64,000 bases of DNA from Blastococcus sp. Marseille-P5729 (GCF_900292035.1 NZ_OMPO01000001.1:1495192-1559191), one strand, 5' to 3'. Positions 8,313 to 17,725 are shown, numbered from the stretch's first letter. Numbers and translations: made by a program. The notes: generated by a model not told the origin, from the letters alone.

Positions 8313-8936
8313 ATGACTGACGAGATCCAGCCCACGGAAACCGCTGCCGAAAAACAGTCCGACAGTGAAGCGCCCCCTTCCGACGAGCAGAAGACCCGCC
8401 GCGTCGTCGTGGTCGGCCCCGACGGGCAGCCCATCGGCCAGGTCGATATCGCGGCGGACCAGCAGGGCTCCGAGGACGACGAGAAGTCCGTGACCGACAT
8501 GGTCGAGCAGCCCGCGAAGGTGATGCGGATCGGCACGATGGTCAAGCAGCTGCTCGAGGAGGTGCTTTCAGCGCCGCGGGACGACGCCTCCCGCCAGCGG
8601 CTCAAGGAGATCTACCGCCGCTCGATCACCGAGCTCGAGGACGGTCTCGCCCCCGAGCTGCAGGAGGAGCTCGCACGGCTCTCCCTGCCGTTCACGGACG
8701 ACGACGCACCCTCGGACGCCGAGCTGCGGATCGCCCAGGCCCAGCTGGTCGGCTGGCTGGAGGGCTTGTTCCACGGCATCCAGACTGCGCTGTTCGCGCA
8801 GCAGATGGCCTCGCGCGTCGCACTCGAGCAGATGCGCGGCGGCGGTGGCCCGGCCGCGCTCCCGCCCGGCATGGGGCGGATGATGCCGCCGCAGCAGAAC
8901 CCTGGCGACGACCACGCCTCCGGCCAGTCCCTGTAA
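8313..8936 (+). CDS. bpa: Bacterial proteasome activator Bpa (DUF2587), altered C-terminus
   Basis: 207 residues. The conserved core (VEQPAKVMRIGTMVKQLLEEV, then ITELEDGLAPELQEEL, then AELRIAQAQLVGWLEGLFHG) matches Mycobacterium Rv3780, a ring-forming ATP-independent activator that docks on the 20S proteasome with a C-terminal GQYL tail. Residues 1-60 are a variable acidic leader, and about 172-195 are Gly/Pro/Met rich. Here the protein ends DDHASGQSL: the docking tyrosine is replaced by serine. Two further copies of the 3' end that still encode GQYL lie downstream (8907-9200). No proteasome gene is in this window. Activity in proteasome gate opening is therefore uncertain. Confidence 0.93.
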   Translation: MTDEIQPTETAAEKQSDSEAPPSDEQKTRRVVVVGPDGQPIGQVDIAADQQGSEDDEKSVTDMVEQPAKVMRIGTMVKQLLEEVLSAPRDDASRQRLKEIYRRSITELEDGLAPELQEELARLSLPFTDDDAPSDAELRIAQAQLVGWLEGLFHGIQTALFAQQMASRVALEQMRGGGGPAALPPGMGRMMPPQQNPGDDHASGQSL

Positions 8937-9200
8937 GCCCTAGGTCACCACGTCTCGGCGTCCCTCGTTCCTCGGTCGCTCGCTGGTACTGAGCAACGGC
9001 GACGAAGGAGCCGGAGTCGAAGTGACGACCGTGTAAACGACGACCATGCCTCCGGCCAGTACCTGTAAGCCCTAGGTCACCACGTCTCGGCGTCCCTCGT
9101 TCCTCGGTCGCTCGCTGGTACTGAGCAACGGCGACGAAGGAGCCGGAGCCGAAGTGACGACCGTGTAAACGACGACCATGCCTCCGGCCAGTATCTCTAG
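8907..9200 (+). repeat. Tandem triplication of the bpa 3' end, 132-bp period, with imperfect palindromes
   Basis: Units start at 8907, 9039 and 9171, exactly 132 bases apart; the third is cut short at 9200. Each begins GACGACCA(T/C)GCCTCCGGCC, which encodes DDHASG in the bpa frame, followed by the tail codons and a stop: QSL-TAA in unit 1, QYL-TAA in unit 2, QYL-TAG in unit 3. Units 1 and 2 are nearly identical and each carries an imperfect palindrome of about 65 bases (CGTCTCGG...CCGGAG(T/C)CG) that looks like a REP-type or terminator hairpin. Because 132 is a multiple of three, all copies keep the bpa frame. Unit 1 is the only copy reached by normal translation. Confidence 0.9.
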
Positions 9201-9221
9201 GATCTTCCCTCTCGCCTCGGC

Positions 9222-10016
9222 TCAAGCGATGAGGGACTCGAGATAGGCGGCGGTGCCGTCGTCCGCGATGTGCCCGATGATTCGGTCCGCGCGCGCCTTC
9301 GCGTCGTCGTTGCCGTTCTCGGGAACGATCGCCGTGCCCGCCCACTCGAGCATCTCGAGGTCGTTGGTCATGTCCCCCATGCACACGACGTCCTCGACGG
9401 CGATCCCCCACCGGTGCGCGAGCGCGGCGCACGCGCTGGCCTTGGTGACGCCGAGCGCCGTCATCTCGACCAGCCCACTGTCCTCGCTGGACCACGCGAT
9501 CTCAACCCGGCCTGCGGCGATCGGCTCGAGGAGAGCACCGATCTCGCTGCTGCGCATGTCACGGTCCACCGCCCAGATCTTCGCTGCAGGGAACAGCCCG
9601 AAGTCGCCGACCTCGAGGGCTTCCTGGCCGAAGTCGTAGACCTCGATCTGTCGTGGCTCGGAGTACATCGACCGGGGATTCGGCGTGATCCGTGACAGTC
9701 CGAGGTGCAGGCCGGGATACTGGCGCGCTACCTCGTGCGCCATCTCACCGACCACACCCGCCTCGATCAGCTCGCAGGCGAGCACGTGGTCGTTGCCGGC
9801 GTCGTAGGTAAGCGCCCCGTTGTCGCAGATCGCGATGCCGTCGTAGCCGTGATCGAGCACCGGGGCGAGCAGTCCCGCCGTCCGGCCGGTGGCGACGGCG
9901 AACTGGATGCCGGCCGCGCGCACCGCCTGGATCGCCGCCCATGTGCGCTGCGAGACGACTCCGCGGTTGGCGATCGTGCCATCGATGTCGCTGATGATCA
10001 GCTTCGGCGTACTCAC
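9222..10016 (-). CDS. HAD-superfamily hydrolase, Cof/YidA type
   Basis: 264 residues. Motif I is DIDGT at residues 9-13 (nucleophile D9), motif II VATGRT follows, and the C-terminal GDMTNDLEML carries the magnesium-binding aspartates. The cap between motifs II and III is of the Cof (C2) type. Such enzymes dephosphorylate sugar phosphates or nucleotides; the substrate is unknown. The GTG start at 10016 overlaps the stop of the preceding HAD gene (GTGA), indicating translational coupling. The two HAD proteins are related in sequence and probably paralogous. Confidence 0.85.
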   Translation of the reverse strand: MSTPKLIISDIDGTIANRGVVSQRTWAAIQAVRAAGIQFAVATGRTAGLLAPVLDHGYDGIAICDNGALTYDAGNDHVLACELIEAGVVGEMAHEVARQYPGLHLGLSRITPNPRSMYSEPRQIEVYDFGQEALEVGDFGLFPAAKIWAVDRDMRSSEIGALLEPIAAGRVEIAWSSEDSGLVEMTALGVTKASACAALAHRWGIAVEDVVCMGDMTNDLEMLEWAGTAIVPENGNDDAKARADRIIGHIADDGTAAYLESLIA

Positions 10017-10924
10017 GACTCCCCGTGTCCCCCCGATCTTGGAATGAAGTGATCGCTGAGCGTTCCAGCATCCCGGGATTGAGCAAAGCCGAAATCCGGG
10101 AAGAGATCGGCGATGTAGCGGGTGATGCCGTAGTCGCAGGACGCCGGCGCGAGGTCGTCGGCGGCGGCGAGGACGTCGGGGTGACCGTCGGCCATCGCGA
10201 CCGCCCGGCCGGACCACTCGAACATCGGCAGGTCGTTGGGCATGTCGCCGAAGCAGAGCACGTCGGCGTGGTCGATCCCGAACCGGTCGCAGATGTACTT
10301 CACGCCCGCGGCCTTGCTGACATCGGGCGGGGAGATCTCGACGAACCCGATGCCCGAGTGGGTCACGTAGGCGAGATCCTCCGGCACAAAGGACTTGATC
10401 AGCGCGGTCAGCTCGTCGATCGGGTGCCGCTGCGACTCGACGAACACCTTCAGCACCTCGTCGCTCACGACGTCCTCGACGTCGACGTTGATCGACTCAT
10501 CCATCGAGTAGGGCCACACGAACCCGTGCTCCAGCCGCAGCGGCAGCTCGAAGTCGGCGCCGTCCTCCGCGCCGATGCGGACGTCGTCGACGTGCTCTCG
10601 CACCTGCTCGAGGATGCTCAGCGCGAGCTCGCCGCTCATCGACTCCCGATGGAGCAGGGTGCGGCCGTCGTAGACGATTCCGCCCTGACCCATGATCAGC
10701 AGCCCCTCCTCGCCGATCTCCGATCGGGTGAGGTCGAGCAGCCGCGGGCCCCGACCGGTCACCGGCACCATCGGGATCCCGCGCGCCTCGAGCCAGTCAC
10801 GCGTGGCCCGGTGCTCGGGTGACAGGCCATGCCCATGGCAGATATAGGTGCCATCCAGGTCGGTAGCGACGAGCTTGGGCTGCCAGCCTGGTTGCCGCGC
10901 AGCCTCCTTGTGCGGCCGCATCAC
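10013..10924 (-). CDS. HAD-superfamily hydrolase, Cof type
   Basis: 303 residues. Motif I is DLDGT at residues 22-26, the second motif is VPVTGRG, and the metal-binding motif is [14 protein letters not shown]. The start GTG (10924) is followed at once by ATG (10921) and overlaps the serS stop codon, so translation is coupled to serS. With the next HAD gene it forms a serS-HAD-HAD operon, an arrangement seen in other actinomycetes. Substrate unknown. The last 20 residues are encoded by a short palindrome-containing stretch (10039-10068) similar to a repeat near 27.75 kb. Confidence 0.85.
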   Translation of the reverse strand: MMRPHKEAARQPGWQPKLVATDLDGTYICHGHGLSPEHRATRDWLEARGIPMVPVTGRGPRLLDLTRSEIGEEGLLIMGQGGIVYDGRTLLHRESMSGELALSILEQVREHVDDVRIGAEDGADFELPLRLEHGFVWPYSMDESINVDVEDVVSDEVLKVFVESQRHPIDELTALIKSFVPEDLAYVTHSGIGFVEISPPDVSKAAGVKYICDRFGIDHADVLCFGDMPNDLPMFEWSGRAVAMADGHPDVLAAADDLAPASCDYGITRYIADLFPDFGFAQSRDAGTLSDHFIPRSGGHGES

Positions 10925-12192
10925 AGCGGCTTGGCGGAGATGACCTCGAGGCCACCAAGGAACGGTCGGATGGCCTCAGGCACACGTACCGAGCCGTCCT
11001 CCTGCTGGTGGACGTCGAGCAGTGCCGCGATCGTCCGCGTCACCGCGCAGAGGGTGCCATTCAGCGTCGCCGCGATCTGCGGCCTTCCATCCTCGTCGCG
11101 GTAGCGGATGTTCAGCCGACGGGCCTGGTAGGTCGTGCAGTTGGACGTCGAGGTCAGCTCGCGGTATCGCTGCTGGGACGGGAACCAGACCTCGCAGTCG
11201 AACTTCCGCGCAGCAGAGGATCCGAGGTCGCCGGCGGCGACGTCAATGACCCGGAACGGCAGCTCGAGCTTGCCCAGGAACTCTTTCTGCCACTCCAGCA
11301 GCCGCTGGTGCTCAGCCTCGGCATCCTCGGGCGTGCAGTAGACGAACATCTCGACCTTGTCGAACCAGTGCACCCGGAACACGCCCTTGGTGTCCTTGCC
11401 ATACGACCCGGCCTCGCGGCGGAAGCACGACGAGAACCCGGCGTACCGCGTCGGTCCGGCGGAAAGGTCGATGATCTCGTCGGAGTGGTAACCGGCCAGC
11501 GCCACCTCCGAGGTGCCCACGAGGTAGAGGTCGTCGTTCTCGAGGTGGTAGACCTCATCGGCGTGCGCGCCGAGGAATCCAGTGCCCTCCATCGACTCGG
11601 GCCGCACCAGCGACGGCGCGATCATCGGGATGAGGCCGTACGATGCCGCCTGCGCCATCGCCATGTTCACCAGCGCCAGTTCCAGCTGCGCGCCGATCCC
11701 GGTCAGGAAGTAGAAGCGGGCTCCGGAGACCTTCGCGCCCCGCGGGAGGTCGAACACCCCGAGGGTGTGGCCGAGCTCGTCGTGATCCTTCGGCGCGAAC
11801 CCGAAGGACGGGATCTCGCCGACCCTCTCGAGCTCGACGAAGTCGTCCTCGCCTCCGGCGGGAACGCCGTCGATGATCAGGTTGTGCACCTCGGCGTGGG
11901 CCGCGCGCAGATCGGCCGCGGCCTGGTTGGCGGCCGACTCGGCGGCCTTCACGTCGGCCGCGAGCTCCTTGGCCCGCGACAGCAGCGCGGGGCGTTCCTC
12001 GGCGGTCGCCTTCTTGACCGCCTGGCCGGCCTGCTTCTGCTCGGCGCGCAACGACTCGTAGGCCGACAGCGCCGTTCGCCGCGCCTCGTCGGCGTCCTTC
12101 AGCTCATCGGCGGTGGCGGGGTCGATGCCGCGAGCCTGCTGGCTCGCGCGCACCCGCTCGAGGTCGTCGCGTACTACCCGAAGATCGATCAC
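10921..12192 (-). CDS. serS: Seryl-tRNA synthetase
   Basis: 423 residues. The N-terminal long coiled-coil arm (about 25-100) that contacts the tRNA-Ser variable arm is followed by a class II catalytic core. Motif 2 lies in [20 protein letters not shown], and motif 3 in the [18 protein letters not shown] region, followed by [11 protein letters not shown]. It charges tRNA-Ser (and tRNA-Sec where present). It heads an operon with two HAD phosphatases through stop/start overlaps. Confidence 0.97.
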   Translation of the reverse strand: MIDLRVVRDDLERVRASQQARGIDPATADELKDADEARRTALSAYESLRAEQKQAGQAVKKATAEERPALLSRAKELAADVKAAESAANQAAADLRAAHAEVHNLIIDGVPAGGEDDFVELERVGEIPSFGFAPKDHDELGHTLGVFDLPRGAKVSGARFYFLTGIGAQLELALVNMAMAQAASYGLIPMIAPSLVRPESMEGTGFLGAHADEVYHLENDDLYLVGTSEVALAGYHSDEIIDLSAGPTRYAGFSSCFRREAGSYGKDTKGVFRVHWFDKVEMFVYCTPEDAEAEHQRLLEWQKEFLGKLELPFRVIDVAAGDLGSSAARKFDCEVWFPSQQRYRELTSTSNCTTYQARRLNIRYRDEDGRPQIAATLNGTLCAVTRTIAALLDVHQQEDGSVRVPEAIRPFLGGLEVISAKPL

Positions 12193-12245
12193 GTGGCGAT
12201 TCTATTCGGCCCGGTGTGCCTCGTTCCTCGCGTAGCCTGTTGCGC

Positions 12246-13703
12246 GTGAAGTTCCTCAACGACCTCCAGCCGACCCTGGACCTCACCTATAGCGACGTGT
12301 TCATGGTCCCGCGGCGTTCGTCGGTGTCATCACGCCTCGACGTCGACCTGACGACGCCCGACGAGGTGGGCACCACCATCCCGATCGCGGTCGCAAACAT
12401 GACCGCTGTCGCCGGACGGCGGATGGCCGAGACCGTCGCGCGACGCGGCGGCATCGCGATCCTGCCGCAGGACATAGCGCTGGACGCCGTCCGGGAGATG
12501 GTCAGCGAGGTCAAGCAGAGCCACCCGGTGTTCGAGACCCCCGTGACCGTTGCGCCGAACGACGCTGTCACCACGGTGCTGTCGCTGCTGGGCAAGCGCG
12601 CTCATGGCGTGGCCGTGGTGATCGACGACGGCAAGCCGGTCGGCATCGTCAACGAGCGGGACTGCGTCGAGGTCGACCGGTTCACCCGCGTCGGCGACGT
12701 GATGACGACCAGCATCGTGACGGTCGACAAGGACGCCGATCTCTCCCAGGCCTTCGAGACGATGACTCGCGGCCACCTGCCTCTGGTGCCGGTGCTCGAC
12801 GGCGATCAGCTCGTCGGCGTCCTAACGCGCAAGGGCGTGCTGCGCTCGGCGATCTACCAGCCGGCCCTCGATCCGCAGGGCAAGCTCATGGTCGGTGGCG
12901 CGATCGGGATCAACGGCGACATCAAGGGCAAGGCGGCCGAGCTGCTGTCGATCGGCGTCGACGTCCTCGTGGCTGACACCGCGCACGGTCATCAGGAGAA
13001 GATGGTCGAGGTGCTGCCGCAGATCGTGGCTGCGCGCGACGACCATGCAAACAGGACGGGCCGCCAGATCCCTGTCGTAGCAGGCAATGTGGTCACGCCG
13101 GATGGCGTCAGCGATCTCGTGAACGCTGGCGCCGACATCCTCAAGGTCGGCGTTGGCCCGGGCGCGATGTGCACGACTCGCATGATGACTGGTGTCGGCC
13201 GTCCGCAGTTCTCAGCAGTGCTCGAGTGTGCGCAGGCGGCAAGCGACCTCGGTGCGCACGTCTGGGCGGACGGCGGAGTGAAGTATCCGCGCGACGTGGC
13301 CCTCGCGCTCGCTGCCGGCGCGGCGAGCGTCATGGTCGGGTCGTGGTTCGCCGGGACCTACGAGTCCGCCGGCGACCTGGTCGTGGACGTCGACGGCCGG
13401 CTCTACAAGGAGAGCTTCGGCATGGCCTCGGCCCGCGCGGTCCGCAGCCGCACCAAGGACCAGTCGGCCTTCGATCGTGCGAGATCCGCCCTGTTCGAGG
13501 AGGGCATCAGCCACTCGCGCATGTACCTCGATCCGCAGCGGCCCGGGGTGGAGGACCTGCTCGACCAGATCGTGGCCGGCGTCCGCTCATCGTTCACCTA
13601 TGCCGGCGCACGCACGATCACCGAGTTCCGCGAGCTCGCCGTCGTCGGCTTGCAGAGCAGCGCCGGGTACGACGAAGGTCGACCGCACACCACCTCCTGG
13701 TAG
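12246..13703 (+). CDS. guaB1: GuaB1-family IMPDH-related protein (probable GMP reductase with CBS pair)
   Basis: 485 residues with the IMPDH/GMPR barrel and a CBS pair inserted at about 95-210 (GDVMTTSIVTVDKD marks the second CBS). The catalytic cysteine is C309 in GPGAMCTTR. The C-terminal part differs from true IMP dehydrogenase and matches the actinobacterial GuaB1 group, whose mycobacterial member was shown to be a GMP reductase, returning GMP to IMP with NADPH under nucleotide control through the CBS domains. The GTG at 12246 (MKFLNDLQP) is the family start; a longer frame from 12216 is disfavoured. Confidence 0.88.
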   Translation: MKFLNDLQPTLDLTYSDVFMVPRRSSVSSRLDVDLTTPDEVGTTIPIAVANMTAVAGRRMAETVARRGGIAILPQDIALDAVREMVSEVKQSHPVFETPVTVAPNDAVTTVLSLLGKRAHGVAVVIDDGKPVGIVNERDCVEVDRFTRVGDVMTTSIVTVDKDADLSQAFETMTRGHLPLVPVLDGDQLVGVLTRKGVLRSAIYQPALDPQGKLMVGGAIGINGDIKGKAAELLSIGVDVLVADTAHGHQEKMVEVLPQIVAARDDHANRTGRQIPVVAGNVVTPDGVSDLVNAGADILKVGVGPGAMCTTRMMTGVGRPQFSAVLECAQAASDLGAHVWADGGVKYPRDVALALAAGAASVMVGSWFAGTYESAGDLVVDVDGRLYKESFGMASARAVRSRTKDQSAFDRARSALFEEGISHSRMYLDPQRPGVEDLLDQIVAGVRSSFTYAGARTITEFRELAVVGLQSSAGYDEGRPHTTSW

Positions 13704-13709
13704 CGACCG

Positions 13710-14060
13710 GTGGTGGTCAAGATCAGCCGACGCCGGTTCGACCGGCTGGTCAGCGAGGCACTTGACGAGATTCCTCCGGAGCTCACCGCCCGGATGGACA
13801 ACGTCGTCGTCCAAGTCGCGGCGCGCAACGACGAGGAACCCTCGATCCTCGGGCTCTACGACGGGATCGCGTTGACTGAGCGGCTCAGCGACTACGGCGG
13901 TGTGCTGCCGGACACGATCTGGATCTACCGGGAGGCGATCCTCGAGCTCTGCCAGAACGAGGACGACGTCCGCGACGAGGTGCTGATCACCGTCGTCCAC
14001 GAGATCGCGCACCACTTCGGGATCAGCGACGAGCGGCTCCATGAGCTCGGATGGGGCTGA
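13710..14060 (+). CDS. Zincin-like metallopeptidase family protein (PF06262-type)
   Basis: 116 residues, the usual size of this small family. The zinc motif HEIAHHFG lies near residue 95, preceded by the typical VRDEVLITVV and followed by SDERLHELGW, where the late histidine is the third expected ligand. Two GTG codons (13710 and 13713) could start it, six bases after the guaB1 stop, so it is probably co-transcribed with guaB1. Protease activity is inferred from the motif only; the biological role of the family is unknown. Confidence 0.85.
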   Translation: MVVKISRRRFDRLVSEALDEIPPELTARMDNVVVQVAARNDEEPSILGLYDGIALTERLSDYGGVLPDTIWIYREAILELCQNEDDVRDEVLITVVHEIAHHFGISDERLHELGWG

Positions 14061-14414
14061 GGACACACCACGCGGCGGCGACAATCGGGAGGTCGATCAC
14101 ACAGCCGGTATCCGCTCCGTAACGATCCACCCACCTGTTGGGTAACGATCCGGGCGTTCGATCGATCCAGCGTCACCTACCTACAGATAAGTGGTTACAT
14201 CGATAGGTCGCCTACACGGCGTGACGGGGCCCAGGTGCCGTAGCCCCCGGTTCTGCGGAGGCGCCGCCGATCGGGCTCGTCTTGGCGTGGTGGTCGGTGC
14301 CAGAGCGCGCTACGGCCCCGCCACGCAATGGGGTGGTGCTGCCGCCCGACTGAGCGGTCATCGCTTCGTAGGGGTTGTTCCGCGCCGACCGCTGACCTCA
14401 AGAAAGGTGGGATT
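14061..14414. other. 354-bp intergenic region upstream of the betaine/proline importer
   Basis: No gene or RNA motif was recognised. The stretch holds two copies of GTAACGATCC about 25 bases apart (near 14118 and 14141) around the inverted CCACCTGTTGGG, which could be regulator sites, and the only AT-richer patch (CTACAGATAAGTGGTTACATC, about 14182-14201), a plausible promoter area. A c-di-AMP (ydaO) riboswitch was considered because of the downstream osmolyte transporter, but its conserved core was not seen. Confidence 0.35.
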
Positions 14415-15743
14415 GTGGCGAAGCTGAGCGTCAAGAATGTCTACAAGATCTTCGGACGTCGCGAGCAGGAAGCCGTCAGGAGACTCCAGGAGGGCGCTTC
14501 CAAGGAGGACGTGCAGCACCTCGGCACCGCCGCGGTGATCGATGCCTCCATGGACGTCCAAGAGGGCGAGATCTTCGTCGTAATGGGCCTTTCCGGCTCA
14601 GGGAAGTCCACATTGATCCGCACGCTGAACGGTCTGTGGAAGCCGTCCTCCGGCAGTGTCGAGATCGACGGCGTCGACCTGGCTACCGCATCGGACGCTC
14701 AGCTGCGGAAGATCCGCCAGGGGAAGGTCTCGATGGTGTTCCAGCACTTCGCCCTCTTGCCCCATCGCACGGTGCTGGAGAACGCGGCCTACGCGCTCGA
14801 GGTGAAAGGGGTCGGGAAGGCCGAACGCGAGGCGACCGCGGCGCACTGGCTGAAGATGGTCGAGCTGGACGGGTGGGGGGACAAGCTGCCCAGCCAGCTC
14901 TCCGGCGGAATGCAGCAGCGGGTCGGGTTGGCTCGCGCGCTCGCCTCCGAGACCGACATCCTGCTGATGGACGAAGCCTTCTCCGCCCTCGACCCGCTGA
15001 TCCGCCGGGAGATGCAGGAGCAGCTCCTAGAGCTCCAGCGCGACCTCGGCAAGACGATCGTATTCATCACGCACGACCTCAACGAGGCCATGTTCATCGG
15101 CGACCGCATCGCCGTGATGCGCGACGGGCGGATCGTTCAGATCGGTACAGCCGAGCAGATCCTCACTGACCCGGCGAATGACTATGTCGCCCAGTTCGTC
15201 CAGGACGTCGACCGCACCCGCGTGCTGACGGCCCGGTCCGTCATGGAGAAGCCGGTGAGCCTCGTCCCCTCGGGATTCGGCCCGCGGGGCGCCCTCGATC
15301 AGATGCGCCGCACGCAGTCTGCAGGTGCCCTGGTGGTGGCGCGCGATCGTACGTTGCTCGGGTACGTGACCGACGGCGACGCGGTCCAGGCCATCAAGGA
15401 CAAGGCCGAGCGACTTGACGACTATGTGCGTCTGGATGGCATCCACACCGTGAGCGCCGACACCCCACTGGCGGAGTTGTTCGCTCCCTCGTCGTCCTCG
15501 CCCATCCCGCTGGCGGTCGTCGACGACGACAACAGATTGCTGGGCGTCGTACCGCGCATCGCGATCCTTGCCTCCTTGGCTCAGCTCGGCAACACGACCG
15601 AGCTGCAGCCGGTCGACGACGACGGCCGGCCGCATGCGCCCGAGCATGGAGCGCTGACGACGGGCTCGATCTCGGTCGCCGAGATCGAGGCCGAGCGCAG
15701 CTTCACCGAACCGGCCGACGCCGTCGCCGGGGAGGGGATCTGA
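14415..15743 (+). CDS. proV: Glycine betaine/L-proline ABC transporter, ATP-binding subunit
   Basis: 442 residues. Walker A GLSGSGKST is near residue 60, signature LSGGMQQR near 159, Walker B ILLMDEAFSALDP near 180, and the switch histidine lies in FITHDLNEAM. Residues about 270-400 form a CBS pair, the ionic-strength or nucleotide sensor of ProV/OpuAA proteins. The GTG at 14415 follows AAAGGTGGGA. The stop TGA overlaps the permease ATG (TGATG). It energises import of compatible solutes at high osmolarity. Confidence 0.93.
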   Translation: MAKLSVKNVYKIFGRREQEAVRRLQEGASKEDVQHLGTAAVIDASMDVQEGEIFVVMGLSGSGKSTLIRTLNGLWKPSSGSVEIDGVDLATASDAQLRKIRQGKVSMVFQHFALLPHRTVLENAAYALEVKGVGKAEREATAAHWLKMVELDGWGDKLPSQLSGGMQQRVGLARALASETDILLMDEAFSALDPLIRREMQEQLLELQRDLGKTIVFITHDLNEAMFIGDRIAVMRDGRIVQIGTAEQILTDPANDYVAQFVQDVDRTRVLTARSVMEKPVSLVPSGFGPRGALDQMRRTQSAGALVVARDRTLLGYVTDGDAVQAIKDKAERLDDYVRLDGIHTVSADTPLAELFAPSSSSPIPLAVVDDDNRLLGVVPRIAILASLAQLGNTTELQPVDDDGRPHAPEHGALTTGSISVAEIEAERSFTEPADAVAGEGI

Positions 15744-16609
15744 TGGACCTGCTGAATCCACGAATCCCGTTCGGCGAATGGACCGACCAGGCGCTCGACT
15801 GGACGACGACGAACCTCGCGTGGTTCTTCGACCTCGTCAAGGCGATCCTGACCGGCTTCTACGATGCTCTCTACTTCCTGCTCAGCACGCCCATTTACCT
15901 GGTGATGATCGCGGTATTCGCCGCGCTCGCCTGGTGGGTGACCAGCTGGAAGCTCGCCGTGTTCACTGTCATCGGGTTCTACCTGATCCGGGCCTTCGAT
16001 CAGTGGGACAACGCGATGAGCACCATCGCCCTCGTCCTGGTCGCGGTCACGATCGCCCTACTGATAGCCATTCCGCTGGGCATCTGGGCCGCTCGCTCAG
16101 ATGCTGTATCGCGCCTGATCAAGCCACTGCTCGACCTCATGCAGACGCTCCCCGCGCTCGTCTACCTCGTCCCGGCCATCACGATCTTCTCGGTCGGCAT
16201 CGCTCCCGGAGCGATCGCGACGCTGATCTTCGCGCTGCCGCCGGGCGTCCGGCTCACCGAGCTGGCGATCCGCGGTGTCGACAAGGAGGTCGTCGAGGCC
16301 GGGAATGCCTTCGGCGCCAGCAGGGGGCGCATCCTTCGGCAGATCCAGCTACCGCTGGCGCTACCGACGATCATGGCCGGCGTCAATCAGGTCATCATGC
16401 TGGCGCTGTCGATGGTCGTGCTAGCGGGCATGGCCGGCGCCGGCGGGCTCGGCGGCGCGGTCACTGCGTCACTGGCTCGATTGAACGTGCCGCTCGGCGT
16501 CGAGGCAGGCCTAGCCGTGGTGATCATCGCGATCTTCCTCGACCGGCTGAGCAACTCGCTGGGCACCCGATGGTCGTACCTGAACAAGCTCGAGAAGCTC
16601 AACGCCTAA
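15743..16609 (+). CDS. proW: Glycine betaine/L-proline ABC transporter, permease subunit
   Basis: 288 residues with about seven membrane helices. The binding-protein-dependent permease signature sits in EAGNAFGASRGRILRQIQLPLALPTI (about residues 184-209), the EAA loop that contacts the ATPase. The long first segment before the transport domain resembles ProW. Its ATG overlaps the ATPase stop and is preceded by GGAGGGG inside proV, so translation is coupled. Confidence 0.93.
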   Translation: MDLLNPRIPFGEWTDQALDWTTTNLAWFFDLVKAILTGFYDALYFLLSTPIYLVMIAVFAALAWWVTSWKLAVFTVIGFYLIRAFDQWDNAMSTIALVLVAVTIALLIAIPLGIWAARSDAVSRLIKPLLDLMQTLPALVYLVPAITIFSVGIAPGAIATLIFALPPGVRLTELAIRGVDKEVVEAGNAFGASRGRILRQIQLPLALPTIMAGVNQVIMLALSMVVLAGMAGAGGLGGAVTASLARLNVPLGVEAGLAVVIIAIFLDRLSNSLGTRWSYLNKLEKLNA

Positions 16610-16678
16610 TCCATCCATCCTGACCCGAAAGTAGTAGTTCGGTTGCGGGCAGTGCCCGCTACGAGAGGAGATATCCGA

Positions 16679-17680
16679 ATGTTCAAGCGATCCAAGACGA
16701 TGGCGGGAATCGCCATGGCCGCCGCGCTGGTCCTGACCGGCTGCGGCGCCAGCAACACTGGCTCCGGTGACGACTCCGGCTCCGGTTCCGACGAGACCGC
16801 CACCCAGAGCGAGTGGGCAGAGTGCGACATGACCGAGGGTGTGCAGGACGTCGCTGAGGTCAGCGGTGAGGATGCTGACAAGGAGATCAGCATCGGCGCC
16901 TTCAACGGCTGGGACGAGTCTTTCGCGACCGCACATCTGCTGAAGGCAGTACTGGAACAGGACGGCTACACCGTCACCATCGAGCCCTACGACGCCGCGC
17001 CCGCCTACACCGCGGTCGCGGACGGATCGATCGATCTCGTCACCGACGCGTGGCTGCCGATCACGCATGAGGACTACCTCAACGAGTACGGCGATCAGAT
17101 GGAGAGCCTGGGCTGCTGGTACGACAACGCCAAGCTCACGATCGCGGTCAACGAGGACTCGCCTGCCCAGTCCATCGAGGACCTCGCGGAGATGGGTGAC
17201 GAGTACGGCAACACCATCGTCGGCATCGAGCCGGGCGCCGGACTGACCAAGCAGACCGAGGAGAAGGCAATTCCCGAGTACGGTCTCGACGGCATGACCT
17301 TCACGACGTCGTCCACGCCGGCGATGCTCGCGGCGATCAAGGCCTCCCAGTCGAACGGTACCAACATCGCCGTGACGCTCTGGCGTCCGCACTGGGCGTA
17401 CGACGCGTTCCCGATGCGTGACCTCGAGGATCCGAAGGGCGCCATGGGAGGCACCGAGTTCATCTACTCCTTCGCCACCGATGGCTTCAGCGAAGAGCAT
17501 CCGGTCGCGTCGCAGATCGTCAAGAACCTGATCCTGAGCGACGAGCACCTGTCGTCGCTGGAGAACATCATGTTCGGCGCCGACAACTTCAACGGCCAGG
17601 ACAATGACGCGGCGGTCGCGCAGTGGTTGTCGGAGAACCCGGACTTCGCTACCCAGCTCAAGGCCGGCGAGCTCGGCTAA
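16679..17680 (+). CDS. proX: Glycine betaine/proline-binding lipoprotein of the ABC importer
   Basis: 333 residues. Signal peptide with lipobox VLTGC, so C22 is the lipidated cysteine. After a Gly/Ser/Asp-rich linker the OpuAC domain starts at about 60 (ISIGAFNGWDESFATAHLLKAVL) and includes aromatic residues such as those in DAWLPITHEDY and WRPHWAYDAF that in the family cage the quaternary ammonium group. ATG at 16679 follows GAGAGGAG. Third gene of the importer operon; a terminator follows at 17726. Confidence 0.93.
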   Translation: MFKRSKTMAGIAMAAALVLTGCGASNTGSGDDSGSGSDETATQSEWAECDMTEGVQDVAEVSGEDADKEISIGAFNGWDESFATAHLLKAVLEQDGYTVTIEPYDAAPAYTAVADGSIDLVTDAWLPITHEDYLNEYGDQMESLGCWYDNAKLTIAVNEDSPAQSIEDLAEMGDEYGNTIVGIEPGAGLTKQTEEKAIPEYGLDGMTFTTSSTPAMLAAIKASQSNGTNIAVTLWRPHWAYDAFPMRDLEDPKGAMGGTEFIYSFATDGFSEEHPVASQIVKNLILSDEHLSSLENIMFGADNFNGQDNDAAVAQWLSENPDFATQLKAGELG

Positions 17681-17725
17681 GGCAGCCGAGGAGTCGGCGG
17701 TCGCACCCCGCCAGACGGCCTTGCC

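Noticed and set aside
9039-9200. Independent small genes in the bpa tail repeats
   Set aside because: The frames lack start codons with ribosome-binding sites; duplication of the bpa 3' end explains them.
14061-14414. c-di-AMP riboswitch before the osmolyte importer
   Set aside because: Expected from function, but the conserved ydaO core sequences were not found in the leader.
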